Shown: piece after piece, positions 7,916 to 16,888 of the stretch | Position numbering within the stretch: the stretch's first letter is position 1 | How the letters are laid out: each line of letters starts with the position of its first letter | Source of the DNA: an uncultured Bacteroidales bacterium | GTDB taxonomy: Bacteria; Bacteroidota; Bacteroidia; Bacteroidales; P3 | Length of the DNA: 64,000 nt | NCBI GenBank assembly: GCA_910586395.1 | Contig: CAJUFX010000003.1 | Span: 3,915 to 67,914, forward strand | Direction: 5' to 3' | The notes under the pieces: model-generated | The model's input: the letters and a program-made list of their open reading frames with translations, nothing else | What the model was told of the DNA's origin: nothing | Database searches by the model: none | Made by a program: the position numbers and the translations under genes

Positions 7916-8884
7916 ATGGGCTTGCTCCTGTGCCTGATGTCCGGCGTGTTTACGGGATGCAAGGACAAGATTGAACTGCCGGGCGAGTTGCACGGCGTGG
8001 TGACCGACAATGCCACGGGCGAACCGATCAAGACGGCGGGCGTGGAGTTGCAACCCGTCGGTCTGAAGACCGTGACGGGTACGGACGGGCAATATGGTTT
8101 CAACGAAATAGCCCCCGGCAAATATAAACTCTACATCACGAAGACCGGCTATGCCGACTTGCTCAGCAACGAGATTGTCATTAAGTCCGAACAGATGGCC
8201 AGGGGGGACGTGCAGCTGGAGAAACTGCCGCCGGCCTTGCGAATCGTCAACGACAAACAGGAAGATATAGATGAGTTGGATTTCGGAGCGGGCGAAGATG
8301 ATGTGATGCGTTCATTCAATATCTTTAACGACGGTACGGAGACCTTGCAGTGGCAGATTGCGAATACGGTTGACTGGATTGTGGCTATCCGTAGATCCAG
8401 TGGCACGTTGGAAGCGGGGGCGACGCAGGCTGTCGGCCTTACGATAGATCGGGACAAACTGAAAGGAGGTGACAATGTTACCACAATGCCCATCACGTCA
8501 AATGACGGCAGCAAGCAACTTAAAGTGAAAGCGGTGGGGAAAAACTATGTTACGATTCCGGAATTGGGTCTGATGGTACTGAAACATGATATGCCATTAG
8601 AAGAATACACTTGGCATGACGCAAAATCTGCATGTGAACAATTAACGGAAGGCGGTTATACGGATTGGAGATTACCGACAGAATTGGAATTGGTGGAATT
8701 ATGTGATCGGAAATCCGAAGTAGGTGGATTTATGCAAGATACATATTGGTCAGTATCACCAAGAGAAGGTTATGATGATTTTCATCAATTGGTTAATTTT
8801 GAGTCAAGTGCAGATTGTTATCAAGGATGGTCATGCGATGATCATGGATTGCGTGTCCGTGCCGTCCGCACTATCACTGAATAA
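7916..8884 (+). CDS. lipoprotein with carboxypeptidase-regulatory-like and DUF1566-like domains (start frameshifted)
   Basis: Domains in order: lipobox region (LLLCLMSGVFTGC), a carboxypeptidase-regulatory-like beta sandwich (GVVTDNATGEPIKTAGVEL), a BACON-like region (about residues 105-200), and a C-terminal DUF1566/Lcl-C-like domain (YTDWRLPTELELVEL). A natural start MKK is present at 7893 but runs into TAG after four codons. One extra A in the A6 run at 7896-7901 would join it to this frame and give a complete lipoprotein signal. Either the gene is switched off by slippage or there is a base-call error. The last 300 bases are clearly AT-richer than the rest, suggesting that the C-terminal domain was acquired separately. 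Confidence 0.7.
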   Translation: MGLLLCLMSGVFTGCKDKIELPGELHGVVTDNATGEPIKTAGVELQPVGLKTVTGTDGQYGFNEIAPGKYKLYITKTGYADLLSNEIVIKSEQMARGDVQLEKLPPALRIVNDKQEDIDELDFGAGEDDVMRSFNIFNDGTETLQWQIANTVDWIVAIRRSSGTLEAGATQAVGLTIDRDKLKGGDNVTTMPITSNDGSKQLKVKAVGKNYVTIPELGLMVLKHDMPLEEYTWHDAKSACEQLTEGGYTDWRLPTELELVELCDRKSEVGGFMQDTYWSVSPREGYDDFHQLVNFESSADCYQGWSCDDHGLRVRAVRTITE

Positions 8885-8979
8885 ACGAAACCATTCGTCA
8901 TTCCTGTTTTCTTAATCTATGGGTTTTAGGTTTGCTGTTCGCGGCGGGCTTCGGCCTGCTGCGGATCTGTAGGCCCGGA

Positions 8980-9012
8980 TTTGCACGACGTCTTTTTAAA
9001 TGTCTATATTTG
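8980..9012 (+). promoter_or_regulatory. promoter of the small membrane protein
   Basis: TTTG (8980-8983), a 21-base spacer and TATATTTG (9005-9012) fit the Bacteroidota promoter. The ATG follows 43 bases downstream. Confidence 0.7.
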
Positions 9013-9055
9013 CAACTGCGGTTGATTCAATCGCGCTTGCAAATATATTGACCAA

Positions 9056-9382
9056 ATGAGTTCATTGATGAAATCCGCTAATACGAAAAAGCCGGCGCGT
9101 CGGCAAGCGGCCGGTGCGTCCTCCGCGTCAGGCGCGTCCGGCGCATCGGCGGGCGCGCCCTCGTCCAAGGGTAACCCTAAGTCGGGATTGGGCTGGAGCC
9201 TCTCCGGCCTCGCGCTCGTAGCTTTATTATATGTAGGCTATTTCGTTTGCCGCGACCGCATCGACTTGTCGGCCCCTTGGGTCAAAGGAGTGTTCTATGC
9301 CGTGGGCGGTTTGGCCTGTGTCTGCTTCGGCATGGGCGTCGGACACAGCATCAAGGTGCTGCAACGCGCCCGCCGCCGGTAA
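9056..9382 (+). CDS. small two-span membrane protein of unknown function
   Basis: A 108-residue protein. Residues 1-45 are a basic, Ala/Ser/Gly-rich stretch (KKPARRQ, then ASGASGASAG). Two hydrophobic segments follow, about residues 47-65 (LSGLALVALLYVGYFV) and 77-95 (GVFYAVGGLACVCFGMGVG), and a basic end (RARRR). A promoter lies just upstream. No family is recognised. Confidence 0.6.
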   Translation: MSSLMKSANTKKPARRQAAGASSASGASGASAGAPSSKGNPKSGLGWSLSGLALVALLYVGYFVCRDRIDLSAPWVKGVFYAVGGLACVCFGMGVGHSIKVLQRARRR

Positions 9383-9601
9383 CAAGACCGGTCTCGTCTG
9401 CATGAAAACGTCCATGGTTACCGTCGGTAAGCTATCCGGTCCACCTGTTTGAATCCCGTGGGCCCCGTCGTCGGTAAGCCACGCTACACCATTTCCGCAT
9501 TTCTTTCGGCGGTTCGGCTCACAATGGCCTGTCGCTCGCGGATTCCCTATTCCCGTAGGTCTTTGTTCAAAAGCGGGATTATAAATTTCTCCGCGCGTCC
9601 C

Positions 9602-9631
9602 TTGCGCGTAAGGGAAAAATTTCTATATTTG
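9602..9631 (+). promoter_or_regulatory. promoter of the hydrogenase operon
   Basis: TTG (9602-9604), a 19-base spacer and TATATTTG (9624-9631) lie 39 bases before the hydB start. Nothing else is recognised in the 288-base gap after 9382. Confidence 0.7.
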
Positions 9632-9670
9632 TAAATTATTGTTTCAAATGTTGTTTTAAAGGACTTAACT

Positions 9671-11590
9671 ATGGATAAAATCAACTCGTTGGATGATTTG
9701 CGCCAAATCAGGGAAACGGCCGGCGCAAAAGTGCGGTTGCGCGTAGCGGGCGAGAACGCCGGGCAACCCGCGGGGGGAGGAGACGCCCCTTCGTCCGAAG
9801 GCGTATCGGCTTGTACCGTTTTGGTGTGCGGCGGTACGGGCTGCAAGGCTTCGCAGAGTGCGCTTATCGTGGAGCGATTGAAAGACGCGCTGACGGAAAA
9901 GGGGCTGGAGGATACGGTGCAGGTCGTCACGACGGGTTGCTTCGGTTTCTGCGAGAAAGGGCCTATCGTCAAAATCATGCCCGACAATACGTTTTACACG
10001 CAGGTCAAGCCCGAAGACGCGGCCGAGATCGTGAACGAACATATCGTGGGCGGTCGCAAGGTAACGCGTCTTTTATATGAGGATCCGGGTACGCGCACGC
10101 ATGTGAGCGATGCCAAACACATGGATTTCTACCGCAAGCAGAAGCGGATCGCGCTTCGGAACTGCGGTTTTCTGGATCCGGAACGCATAGAGGAATACAT
10201 CGCCTGCGACGGCTACGGGGCTTTGGGCAAATGCGTGACGGCCATGCGGCCGGAAGAAGTCGTGGACATCGTCAAGCGTTCGGGTTTGCGCGGCCGTGGC
10301 GGCGCGGGCTTCCCGACCGGTCTCAAATGGGAAATCACGTCCAGGTCGCAGGCCGATCAGAAGTATGTGGTCTGCAATGCCGACGAGGGCGATCCTGGCG
10401 CGTTTATGGACCGTTCCATCATGGAGGGCGACCCGCATTCGGTCATCGAGGCCATGGCCATCTGCGGCTATGCCATCGGCGCGACGAAAGGGCTTGTCTA
10501 TATCCGTGCCGAGTACCCGTTGGCCATCGAACGCCTGCAGAACGCCATCAATCAGGCGCGGGCATGCGGTCTGTTGGGCGATAACCTGTTCGGTACGGCC
10601 TTCTGTTTCGATATAGAGTTGCGTTTCGGTGCGGGCGCGTTTGTCTGCGGCGAGGAGACGGCCCTGATCCATTCGATGGAGGGCAAGCGGGGCGAGCCGA
10701 CGCTCAAGCCGCCTTTCCCGTCGGTGAGCGGCTACCTCGGCAAGCCGACGAACGTCAATAACGTGGAGACGTTCGCCAATATTCCGGTCATCATCAACAA
10801 GGGGGCGGAATGGTTCGCCGCCATCGGTACCGAAAAGTCGAAAGGCACCAAGGTGTTCGCGTTGGCCGGCAAGATCAATAATGTGGGGCTGATAGAGGTG
10901 CCGATGGGCATCACGCTGCGCGAGATCATCTTCGAGATCGGCGGCGGCATCAAGGGCGGCAAGCAATTCAAGGCCGTCCAGACCGGCGGTCCGTCGGGCG
11001 GCTGTCTGACCGAAAAGCATTTGGATATTCCGATAGATTACGAAAGTCTGACCGCGGCCGGCTCCATGATGGGGTCGGGCGGCATGATTGTCATGGACGA
11101 GGACGACTGCATGGTGTCGGTGGCCAAGTTCTACCTCGACTTTACGGTGGAGGAGTCCTGCGGCAAATGTACGCCCTGCCGTATCGGCAACAAGCGTCTG
11201 TACGAAATTTTGGACAAGATTACGAAAGGCAAGGGCACGCCGGACGATCTCTACCGGCTCAAGAATCTGGCGCAGGTCATCAAAGACACGGCTTTGTGCG
11301 GCCTGGGGCAGACGTCGCCCAACCCGGTGCTCTCCACGCTCAACAACTTTTGGGACGAATACATGGAGCACGTCACCGAGTCGAAATGCCGGGCGGGGCA
11401 GTGCCGCGCGCTCATGCGTTACGAGATTGATCCGGAAAACTGCGTGGGCTGTACGGCCTGTGCGCGGAACTGTCCGGTGGGTGCCATTGAAGGCGAGAAG
11501 AAACAGCCGCACAAAATCAATCAGGACGTTTGCATCAAGTGCGGGGCCTGTATCGAAAAATGTAAGTTTAACGCCATTTCAATCAAGTAA
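9671..11590 (+). CDS. hydB: electron-bifurcating [FeFe]-hydrogenase, beta subunit (NuoF-like)
   Basis: The flavoprotein subunit of the trimeric HydABC hydrogenase, which couples H2 to NAD and ferredoxin together. Domains in order: a thioredoxin-like [2Fe-2S] domain (CGGTGCKAS and CFGFCEKG, residues about 54-94), the NuoF-like NADH/FMN domain (GRGGAGFPTGLKWE near 207, NADEGDPGAFMDR near 238), a [4Fe-4S] site (SCGKCTPCR near 497), and two C-terminal [4Fe-4S] ferredoxin motifs (CVGCTACARNC, CIKCGACIEKC). At 639 residues it has the length usual for HydB. The stop is three bases from the hydA start, so the two are one transcript. Confidence 0.93.
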   Translation: MDKINSLDDLRQIRETAGAKVRLRVAGENAGQPAGGGDAPSSEGVSACTVLVCGGTGCKASQSALIVERLKDALTEKGLEDTVQVVTTGCFGFCEKGPIVKIMPDNTFYTQVKPEDAAEIVNEHIVGGRKVTRLLYEDPGTRTHVSDAKHMDFYRKQKRIALRNCGFLDPERIEEYIACDGYGALGKCVTAMRPEEVVDIVKRSGLRGRGGAGFPTGLKWEITSRSQADQKYVVCNADEGDPGAFMDRSIMEGDPHSVIEAMAICGYAIGATKGLVYIRAEYPLAIERLQNAINQARACGLLGDNLFGTAFCFDIELRFGAGAFVCGEETALIHSMEGKRGEPTLKPPFPSVSGYLGKPTNVNNVETFANIPVIINKGAEWFAAIGTEKSKGTKVFALAGKINNVGLIEVPMGITLREIIFEIGGGIKGGKQFKAVQTGGPSGGCLTEKHLDIPIDYESLTAAGSMMGSGGMIVMDEDDCMVSVAKFYLDFTVEESCGKCTPCRIGNKRLYEILDKITKGKGTPDDLYRLKNLAQVIKDTALCGLGQTSPNPVLSTLNNFWDEYMEHVTESKCRAGQCRALMRYEIDPENCVGCTACARNCPVGAIEGEKKQPHKINQDVCIKCGACIEKCKFNAISIK

Positions 11591-11592
11591 GC

Positions 11593-13362
11593 ATGGAGAC
11601 CGTAAATTTAACCATAGACAATCGTGAAATCGGCGTAGCAAAGGGAACGACGATTTTGCAGGCCGCCAAGCAGTTGGGGATAGAAATTCCGACGCTTTGC
11701 TATTATCATCTCGAAAACCTCGATATAGAGAACAAACCAGGCGGTTGCCGCGTCTGCGTCGTGGAGGTGGAGGAACGCCGCAATCTGGCGCCGGCCTGCT
11801 CCACGAACTGCGAGGAGGGCATGGTCGTGCGCACGCACAGCATGCGTGTGCTCAACGCGCGCCGTACCGTCGTGGAACTTCTGTTGTCCGACCATCCGGC
11901 CGACTGCCTCGTCTGCGCCAAGTCGGGGCATTGCGAATTGCAGACGCTGGCGCAGAAACTGGGTGTGCGCGAAATCGCCTATCAAGGCGAACAGTCGCAT
12001 TACCGCAAGGATCTGTCGCCCTCTATCGTGCGCGACGTCGATAAATGCGTCATGTGCCGCCGTTGCGAGACGATGTGCAACGAGGTGCAGACCGTGGGCG
12101 CGCTTTCTGCCGTGAACCGGGGGTTCAACGCCGTGGTTTCGCCGGCCTTTGAAATGGATTTGGAAAAGTCGCCCTGCACGTTCTGCGGGCAGTGCGTCAC
12201 GGCCTGTCCGACGGGCGCGCTGACGGAAGTGGATCATACGGCGCGCGTTATCGCGGCCCTGGCTGACCCGACCAAGACGGTCGTCGTGCAGACGGCGCCG
12301 GCTGTGCGCGTGGCCTTGGGCGAGGAATTCGGCATGGCTCCCGGCACGATTGTGACGGGCAAGTTGGCTGCCGCCTTGCGGGCCTTGGGCTTCGACCGCG
12401 TTTTCGACACCGATTTCGCGGCCGACCTGACGATTATGGAGGAGGGCAGCGAACTTTTGGGACGGCTTTCGGCCTTTATGAACGGCGACAAGTCGGTCAA
12501 ACTGCCGATTCTGACTTCCTGTTGCCCAGCTTGGGTCAATTTTTTCGAATACAATTATCCCGACATGCTGGACGTGCCGTCTTCGGCCAAGTCGCCCCAG
12601 CAGATGTTCGGCGCCATTGCCAAGACGTATTTCGCCGACAAGATAGGCGTCAAGCGCGAGGATCTCGTCGTGGTTTCGGTCATGCCGTGTCTGGCCAAGA
12701 AGTACGAATGCCAGCGCGAGGAATTCAAGACCGACGGCGTGCCGGACGTCGATATCGCGATTTCGACGCGTGAGTTGGCCCATTTGATCAAGCAGTCGAA
12801 CATCGATTTCGCCGATCTGCCGGAAGAGGATTTCGACCATCCGCTCGGCGAATCCACCGGGGCGGCCGTCATCTTCGGCGTGACGGGCGGCGTTATTGAG
12901 GCGGCCACGCGAACGGCCTACGAATTGTTTACGGGTAAGACGCTCGGCAAAGTGGAATTCGAGGCTTTGCGCGGCATGGACGGCGTCCGGGTGGCGACCG
13001 TCGATTTCGACGGCACGCCGATCCGCATCGGCATTGCGCACGGTTTGGGACATGCGCGTCAGTTGTTGGATGCGGTGCGTCACAACGAATTGGACTTGCA
13101 TGCGATAGAGGTCATGGCCTGTCCGGGCGGTTGCATTGGCGGCGGCGGTCAGCCTTACCATCACGGCAATGCGGCCATACTCGAGGCGCGGGCCAAAGCC
13201 ATTTACCGCGAGGACGAGGGCAAGGCCTTGCGCAAGTCGCACGAAAACGAATACGTCAAACGGTTGTATGAGGAATTTCTGCGGCATCCGATGAGCGAAA
13301 AGGCGCATCATCTGTTGCATACGCGTTATTTCGATCACAGCGATACGATTGAAGCGATATAA
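11593..13362 (+). CDS. hydA: electron-bifurcating [FeFe]-hydrogenase, catalytic alpha subunit
   Basis: The catalytic subunit carrying the H-cluster. An N-terminal [2Fe-2S] domain uses C36, C52, C55 and C69. Then come a CxxxxxC accessory region (CAKSGHCELQ), two [4Fe-4S] motifs (CVMCRRCETMC, CTFCGQCVTAC), and the H-cluster domain with all three signatures: TSCCPAW near residue 305, MPCLAKKYE near 364 and ACPGGCIGGGGQP near 509. All cluster ligands are intact, so it should be active after maturation by HydEFG, which are not in this window. At 589 residues it has the family's usual length. It acts in the cytoplasm with HydB and HydC. Confidence 0.94.
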   Translation: METVNLTIDNREIGVAKGTTILQAAKQLGIEIPTLCYYHLENLDIENKPGGCRVCVVEVEERRNLAPACSTNCEEGMVVRTHSMRVLNARRTVVELLLSDHPADCLVCAKSGHCELQTLAQKLGVREIAYQGEQSHYRKDLSPSIVRDVDKCVMCRRCETMCNEVQTVGALSAVNRGFNAVVSPAFEMDLEKSPCTFCGQCVTACPTGALTEVDHTARVIAALADPTKTVVVQTAPAVRVALGEEFGMAPGTIVTGKLAAALRALGFDRVFDTDFAADLTIMEEGSELLGRLSAFMNGDKSVKLPILTSCCPAWVNFFEYNYPDMLDVPSSAKSPQQMFGAIAKTYFADKIGVKREDLVVVSVMPCLAKKYECQREEFKTDGVPDVDIAISTRELAHLIKQSNIDFADLPEEDFDHPLGESTGAAVIFGVTGGVIEAATRTAYELFTGKTLGKVEFEALRGMDGVRVATVDFDGTPIRIGIAHGLGHARQLLDAVRHNELDLHAIEVMACPGGCIGGGGQPYHHGNAAILEARAKAIYREDEGKALRKSHENEYVKRLYEEFLRHPMSEKAHHLLHTRYFDHSDTIEAI

Positions 13363-13412
13363 TATAAAAGGTAGAAGAATAGGGGCTTGCCGGTCGGCGA
13401 CGTTCGCAATCC

Positions 13413-13465
13413 GGCCTGTCTCGCGGACGGCCGTCGGGCCGGACGCGGGACGGAAAAGACAGGCC
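13413..13465 (+). other. hairpin between hydA and hydC
   Basis: GGCCTGTCT (13413-13421) is an exact inverted copy of AGACAGGCC (13457-13465), with GC-rich sequence between that can fold further. There is no T run after it, so it is more likely an mRNA-stabilising or processing element than a terminator. The gap between hydA and hydC is 145 bases, whereas hydB and hydA nearly touch. Confidence 0.5.
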
Positions 13466-13507
13466 TTTGGTTTTGAATGGAATAAGAGACATTATTAAAA
13501 AAGACAT

Positions 13508-13984
13508 ATGAAAAGGATCACGTTGTCGGAGAGCAAGGTGAATGCAATCCGTGAAATTTGCCAAGCTTATAATAATGACAAGGGTGAAGTAATCAATGTG
13601 TTGCACAAAGTGCAGGGCGCGTTCGGCTATTTGCCGGAAGCCGTGCAGGAAGTCGTGGCGCACGAGTTGAACATGCCGGTGGCGCACGTCTATGGCATCG
13701 TGACGTTCTATTCGTTTTTCTCGATGGTGCCCAAGGGCGAACATCCGATTTCCATCTGTATGGGAACGGCCTGCTACGTTCGGGGCGCGGAAAAGGTGCT
13801 GGACGAATTCAAACGGCAACTGAAAATAAACGTGGGAGAGACGACGGCGGACGGCAAGTTCTCGCTTAACTGTTTACGTTGCGTAGGGGCTTGCGGTCTG
13901 GCGCCCGTGGCCATGGTGGGTGAGAAGGTCTATGGCCGTCTGACGCCCGATCAGGTCAAGGATATCATTGCGGAGTACAAATAG
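13508..13984 (+). CDS. hydC: electron-bifurcating [FeFe]-hydrogenase, gamma subunit (NuoE-like)
   Basis: A 158-residue thioredoxin-like [2Fe-2S] protein of the NuoE/HydC family, the small subunit that joins HydB in electron bifurcation. Cluster ligands are in MGTACYVRGAEK and in CLRCVGACGLAP. The N-terminal helical part (YNNDKGEVINVLHKVQ and VYGIVTFYSFF) is typical of NuoE. It is the third gene of the hyd operon. A weak internal promoter in the 145-base gap cannot be excluded. Confidence 0.92.
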   Translation: MKRITLSESKVNAIREICQAYNNDKGEVINVLHKVQGAFGYLPEAVQEVVAHELNMPVAHVYGIVTFYSFFSMVPKGEHPISICMGTACYVRGAEKVLDEFKRQLKINVGETTADGKFSLNCLRCVGACGLAPVAMVGEKVYGRLTPDQVKDIIAEYK

Positions 13985-13999
13985 GCGGTTCGGGAAGTT

Positions 14000-14638
14000 A
14001 TGCACGATTTGTTTGTGTTCGGGTTGTCGGTGTTTGCGAGTTTGTTCGCCATCATCAATCCGATAGCGAATGTGCCCATCTTCATGGGCGTGACGAGCGG
14101 CGCCTCCGAGGCGAGTTGTCGGAAAATCGCCAAGACGGCTACGCTCACGGCGTTTTTCATTGTGTTGGCTTTCGTCTTGATGGGGAAATACATTTTCGAT
14201 TTCTTCGGCATCACGATTCCGGCTTTCAAGATTACGGGCGGGCTGTTGCTGTTTTACGTGGGGTTCGAACTCTTGCAGTCCAAGAAGTCCACGATTCAGA
14301 ACATGTCCGGTCCGGGCGGAACGCCTGCGCCAACTCCCGACTTCGACGAGAGCGTCGCCATTTCGCCGCTCGCGATTCCGATGCTGGCCGGGCCGGGAAC
14401 GATTGTGGCGGCCATGAACTATGCGGCCGGTCATAACTATTGGTACATTCTGGAAATCGTGCTCATCCTGGCCTTTGTGCTAGGGCTGACGTATTTCGCG
14501 TTTAGTTTCAGCCGCTACATCTACCGTTTTTTGGGCAAGGACATCATTTTGGTGTTGAGTAAGCTCATGGGCTTGATTGTCGCGATTTTGGGAACCAATA
14601 TGGTCATTGACGGCATCAAGATGGCGATGGCTAATTAA
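14000..14638 (+). CDS. MarC-family integral membrane protein (first copy)
   Basis: A 212-residue MarC/UPF0056 protein with about six membrane spans. It opens with FASLFAIINPIANVPIF, the family's signature asparagine-proline motif, and has SPLAIPMLAGPGTIVAA in the middle, the second conserved half-repeat. The family's function is unsettled: it was once linked to multidrug resistance, but that is not confirmed. It starts 15 bases after hydC and may be co-transcribed with it. A second member follows directly. Confidence 0.85.
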   Translation: MHDLFVFGLSVFASLFAIINPIANVPIFMGVTSGASEASCRKIAKTATLTAFFIVLAFVLMGKYIFDFFGITIPAFKITGGLLLFYVGFELLQSKKSTIQNMSGPGGTPAPTPDFDESVAISPLAIPMLAGPGTIVAAMNYAAGHNYWYILEIVLILAFVLGLTYFAFSFSRYIYRFLGKDIILVLSKLMGLIVAILGTNMVIDGIKMAMAN

Positions 14639-14650
14639 ACAGTTTTGGAT

Positions 14651-15232
14651 ATGGCTTTGCATTTCAGTCTGTCGGAGATAGCCAGCGCGTTTGTCGTGCT
14701 GTTCGCGGTCATAGACATTACGGGTTCCATTCCCATTATCGTCGATTTGAATAAGAACCGGGGCGGGGTCAGCGCGTGGCAGGCCGCTCTGATTTCGTTG
14801 GCCATTCTCGTGGCTTTCCTGTTTTTGGGCGAAGCCATGCTCGGTCTCTTCGGCATAGACGTATCTTCGTTCGCCGTGGCCGGTTCGCTCGTCATTTTCG
14901 TGCTGGCTGTGGAAATGACGTTCGGCATAGAGGTGTTCCGCAACGACGGTCCGCGTGGGGTGGCTACGATTGTGCCGCTCGTTTTTCCGCTGATTGCCGG
15001 TGCCGGTACGCTGACGACGCTCTTGTCGCTCAGGGCGGAATACAATCTGCTGAACATCCTGATAGCGTTGGTACTGAATATGATTATCGTCTATGTCGTG
15101 ATCCGCTATGTCGATAAGGTGGAGAAAATCATTGGACAAGGAGGCATCTATATCATGCGTAAATTTTTCGGCATCATCCTGTTGGCCATATCGGTACGCC
15201 TGTTCGCCAACAACGTAACCTCGTTGTTCTAA
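14651..15232 (+). CDS. MarC-family integral membrane protein (second copy)
   Basis: A 193-residue paralogue of the previous gene, also with about six membrane spans (FVVLFAVIDITGSIPIIV, VPLVFPLIAGAGTLTTL). Asp and Ile replace the Asn-Pro of the first copy's signature motif, so the pair has diverged and may form a heteromer. The ATG at 14651 is preferred to the TTG six bases earlier. The gap to the first copy is 12 bases. Confidence 0.83.
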   Translation: MALHFSLSEIASAFVVLFAVIDITGSIPIIVDLNKNRGGVSAWQAALISLAILVAFLFLGEAMLGLFGIDVSSFAVAGSLVIFVLAVEMTFGIEVFRNDGPRGVATIVPLVFPLIAGAGTLTTLLSLRAEYNLLNILIALVLNMIIVYVVIRYVDKVEKIIGQGGIYIMRKFFGIILLAISVRLFANNVTSLF

Positions 15233-15351
15233 TCCGTTCCCGCCAAATAAATCGCAATAGGATTCTCCGCAAATCGTGCGCCAGCCAAAATCCGCAATAG
15301 GCTTTTATCCGTTATGGCATTGCCTTGTCTTTGCGGACAAAGAAAAGGCAA

Positions 15352-15383
15352 TTTGACACTTTGGGCAAAAAAGCCTACCTTTG
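15352..15383 (+). promoter_or_regulatory. promoter of the nqr operon
   Basis: TTTG (15352-15355), a 20-base spacer and TACCTTTG (15376-15383) are a strong match. Transcription should start near 15390, only about 18 bases before the nqrA ATG. Confidence 0.75.
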
Positions 15384-15407
15384 CAGTCATTTTTAAGCGA
15401 TTTTCAG

Positions 15408-16832
15408 ATGAATAAGGTGATTAAGTTGCGGAAAGGCTTAGACATACGCATACAAGGCGTGGCCGACGGTTCTTTGCGTGCCCCTGCATTTTTCTACGAG
15501 GATTACGCCGTAAAACCGGTCGATTTTTGGGATATGCGTCCCAAATTGTTGGTGGAGGAGGGCAGTACGGTCAAGGCCGGTACGCCTTTGTTCTATGACA
15601 AGAACCGGGACGCCGTCAAAGTGACGTCGCCGGTAAGCGGCACGGTGGAAAAAATCGTTTACGGTCCCAAACGCCGTATAGAGGAAATCCGCATCAAGGC
15701 CGATAAGGAAATTGCATACGAGGAATTTGCGGCTTATACGGCCGCCGATTTGGCCACTTGGGGGGCGGCGCAACGCGAGACGGCTGTCGGCCAGTTGCTG
15801 AATGCCGGTTTGTGGCCCTATATCCGTCGCCGTCCTTACGATACAATCGCCAATCCCGACCGTATGCCCCGCGACATTTTCATTTCCTGTTTCGATACCG
15901 CGCCTTTGGCACCGGACATGGATATGCTGGCGCATGGCCGCGAGGAGGATTTTCAGGCCGGCGTGGACGTGTTGCGTACGCTGACGGCCGGCAAGGTTCA
16001 TCTGGGTTTGCACGTACACAAGAACAACGCCGTGGCGTTCACCGAATGCAAACGGGTCGAACAGCATTATTTCGAAGGCCCGCATCCGTGCGGCAACGTC
16101 GGCATCCAAATTCACCATATCGCGCCGATCAACAAGGGCGAGGAGGTTTGGTACGTCCATCCGCAGGATGTCATGGTTATCGGCCGCCTGTTCCTCAAAG
16201 GGCATTACGACGCGACCAAAATCATCGCTTTGGCCGGTTCGGAAATCATCCGGACGAGTTATCACAAGGTGTTGGCCGGGGTTTCGGTCCGCTATTTCCT
16301 GCAAGACAATGTAAAAGGCATGGAACGCGGTTTGGAAGTCATGAATGGCGAGGACAACCGTCATACGGCCGGCATCCGCGTTATCAGCGGCAACGTGCTG
16401 ACGGGTACGAAGATTTCGGGGCAGGGTTATTTGGGCGCTTACGACCACTTGTTCTCCGTGATACCGGAGGGCGACCGTTACCGTTTTATGGGATGGATGA
16501 CGTTGGGTTTGAATATGTTCAGTTTTTCCAAGACGTTTTTCTCCTGGCTGTTTCCGCAACGCGCCTACCGCATTGACACGAACGTGAACGGCGGCAAGCG
16601 GGCGTTCGTGCTGACGGGTGAGTTCGAGAAAGTGTTGCCGATGGACATCTACCCGATGCAGTTGCTCAAAGCCTGTATGACGCAGGACATCGAGGCGATG
16701 GAGAATCTGGGGATTTACGAGGTGTCGCCCGAAGACTTTGCGCTTTGCGAATACATTGATGCTTCCAAGACCGATATCCAGCAGATTATCAAGGACGGGT
16801 TGGAGTTGGTACGTAAGGAAATGAGCGAATAG
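15408..16832 (+). CDS. nqrA: Na+-translocating NADH:quinone reductase subunit A
   Basis: A 474-residue peripheral subunit of Na+-NQR, the complex that passes electrons from NADH to quinone and exports sodium. NqrA lies on the cytoplasmic side near the quinone site. The N-terminus MNKVIKLRKGLDI and the lipoyl-like region (LLVEEGSTVKAGTPLFYDK) match the family. The ATG at 15408 follows the promoter correctly; an upstream frame extension would lie before the transcription start. First gene of a complete six-gene operon. Confidence 0.93.
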   Translation: MNKVIKLRKGLDIRIQGVADGSLRAPAFFYEDYAVKPVDFWDMRPKLLVEEGSTVKAGTPLFYDKNRDAVKVTSPVSGTVEKIVYGPKRRIEEIRIKADKEIAYEEFAAYTAADLATWGAAQRETAVGQLLNAGLWPYIRRRPYDTIANPDRMPRDIFISCFDTAPLAPDMDMLAHGREEDFQAGVDVLRTLTAGKVHLGLHVHKNNAVAFTECKRVEQHYFEGPHPCGNVGIQIHHIAPINKGEEVWYVHPQDVMVIGRLFLKGHYDATKIIALAGSEIIRTSYHKVLAGVSVRYFLQDNVKGMERGLEVMNGEDNRHTAGIRVISGNVLTGTKISGQGYLGAYDHLFSVIPEGDRYRFMGWMTLGLNMFSFSKTFFSWLFPQRAYRIDTNVNGGKRAFVLTGEFEKVLPMDIYPMQLLKACMTQDIEAMENLGIYEVSPEDFALCEYIDASKTDIQQIIKDGLELVRKEMSE

Positions 16833-16888
16833 CCGCCGGGACGATAAACAGAATAAGAATCAAAAGGGGATAACCCAATACGCATATT

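Noticed and set aside
10073..11512. Long open frame antisense to hydB (also 11608-13338, 54119-56188, 49093-50778)
   Set aside because: These arise from high-GC codon use in well-supported genes on the other strand; the translations show no family features and are rich in Arg and His.
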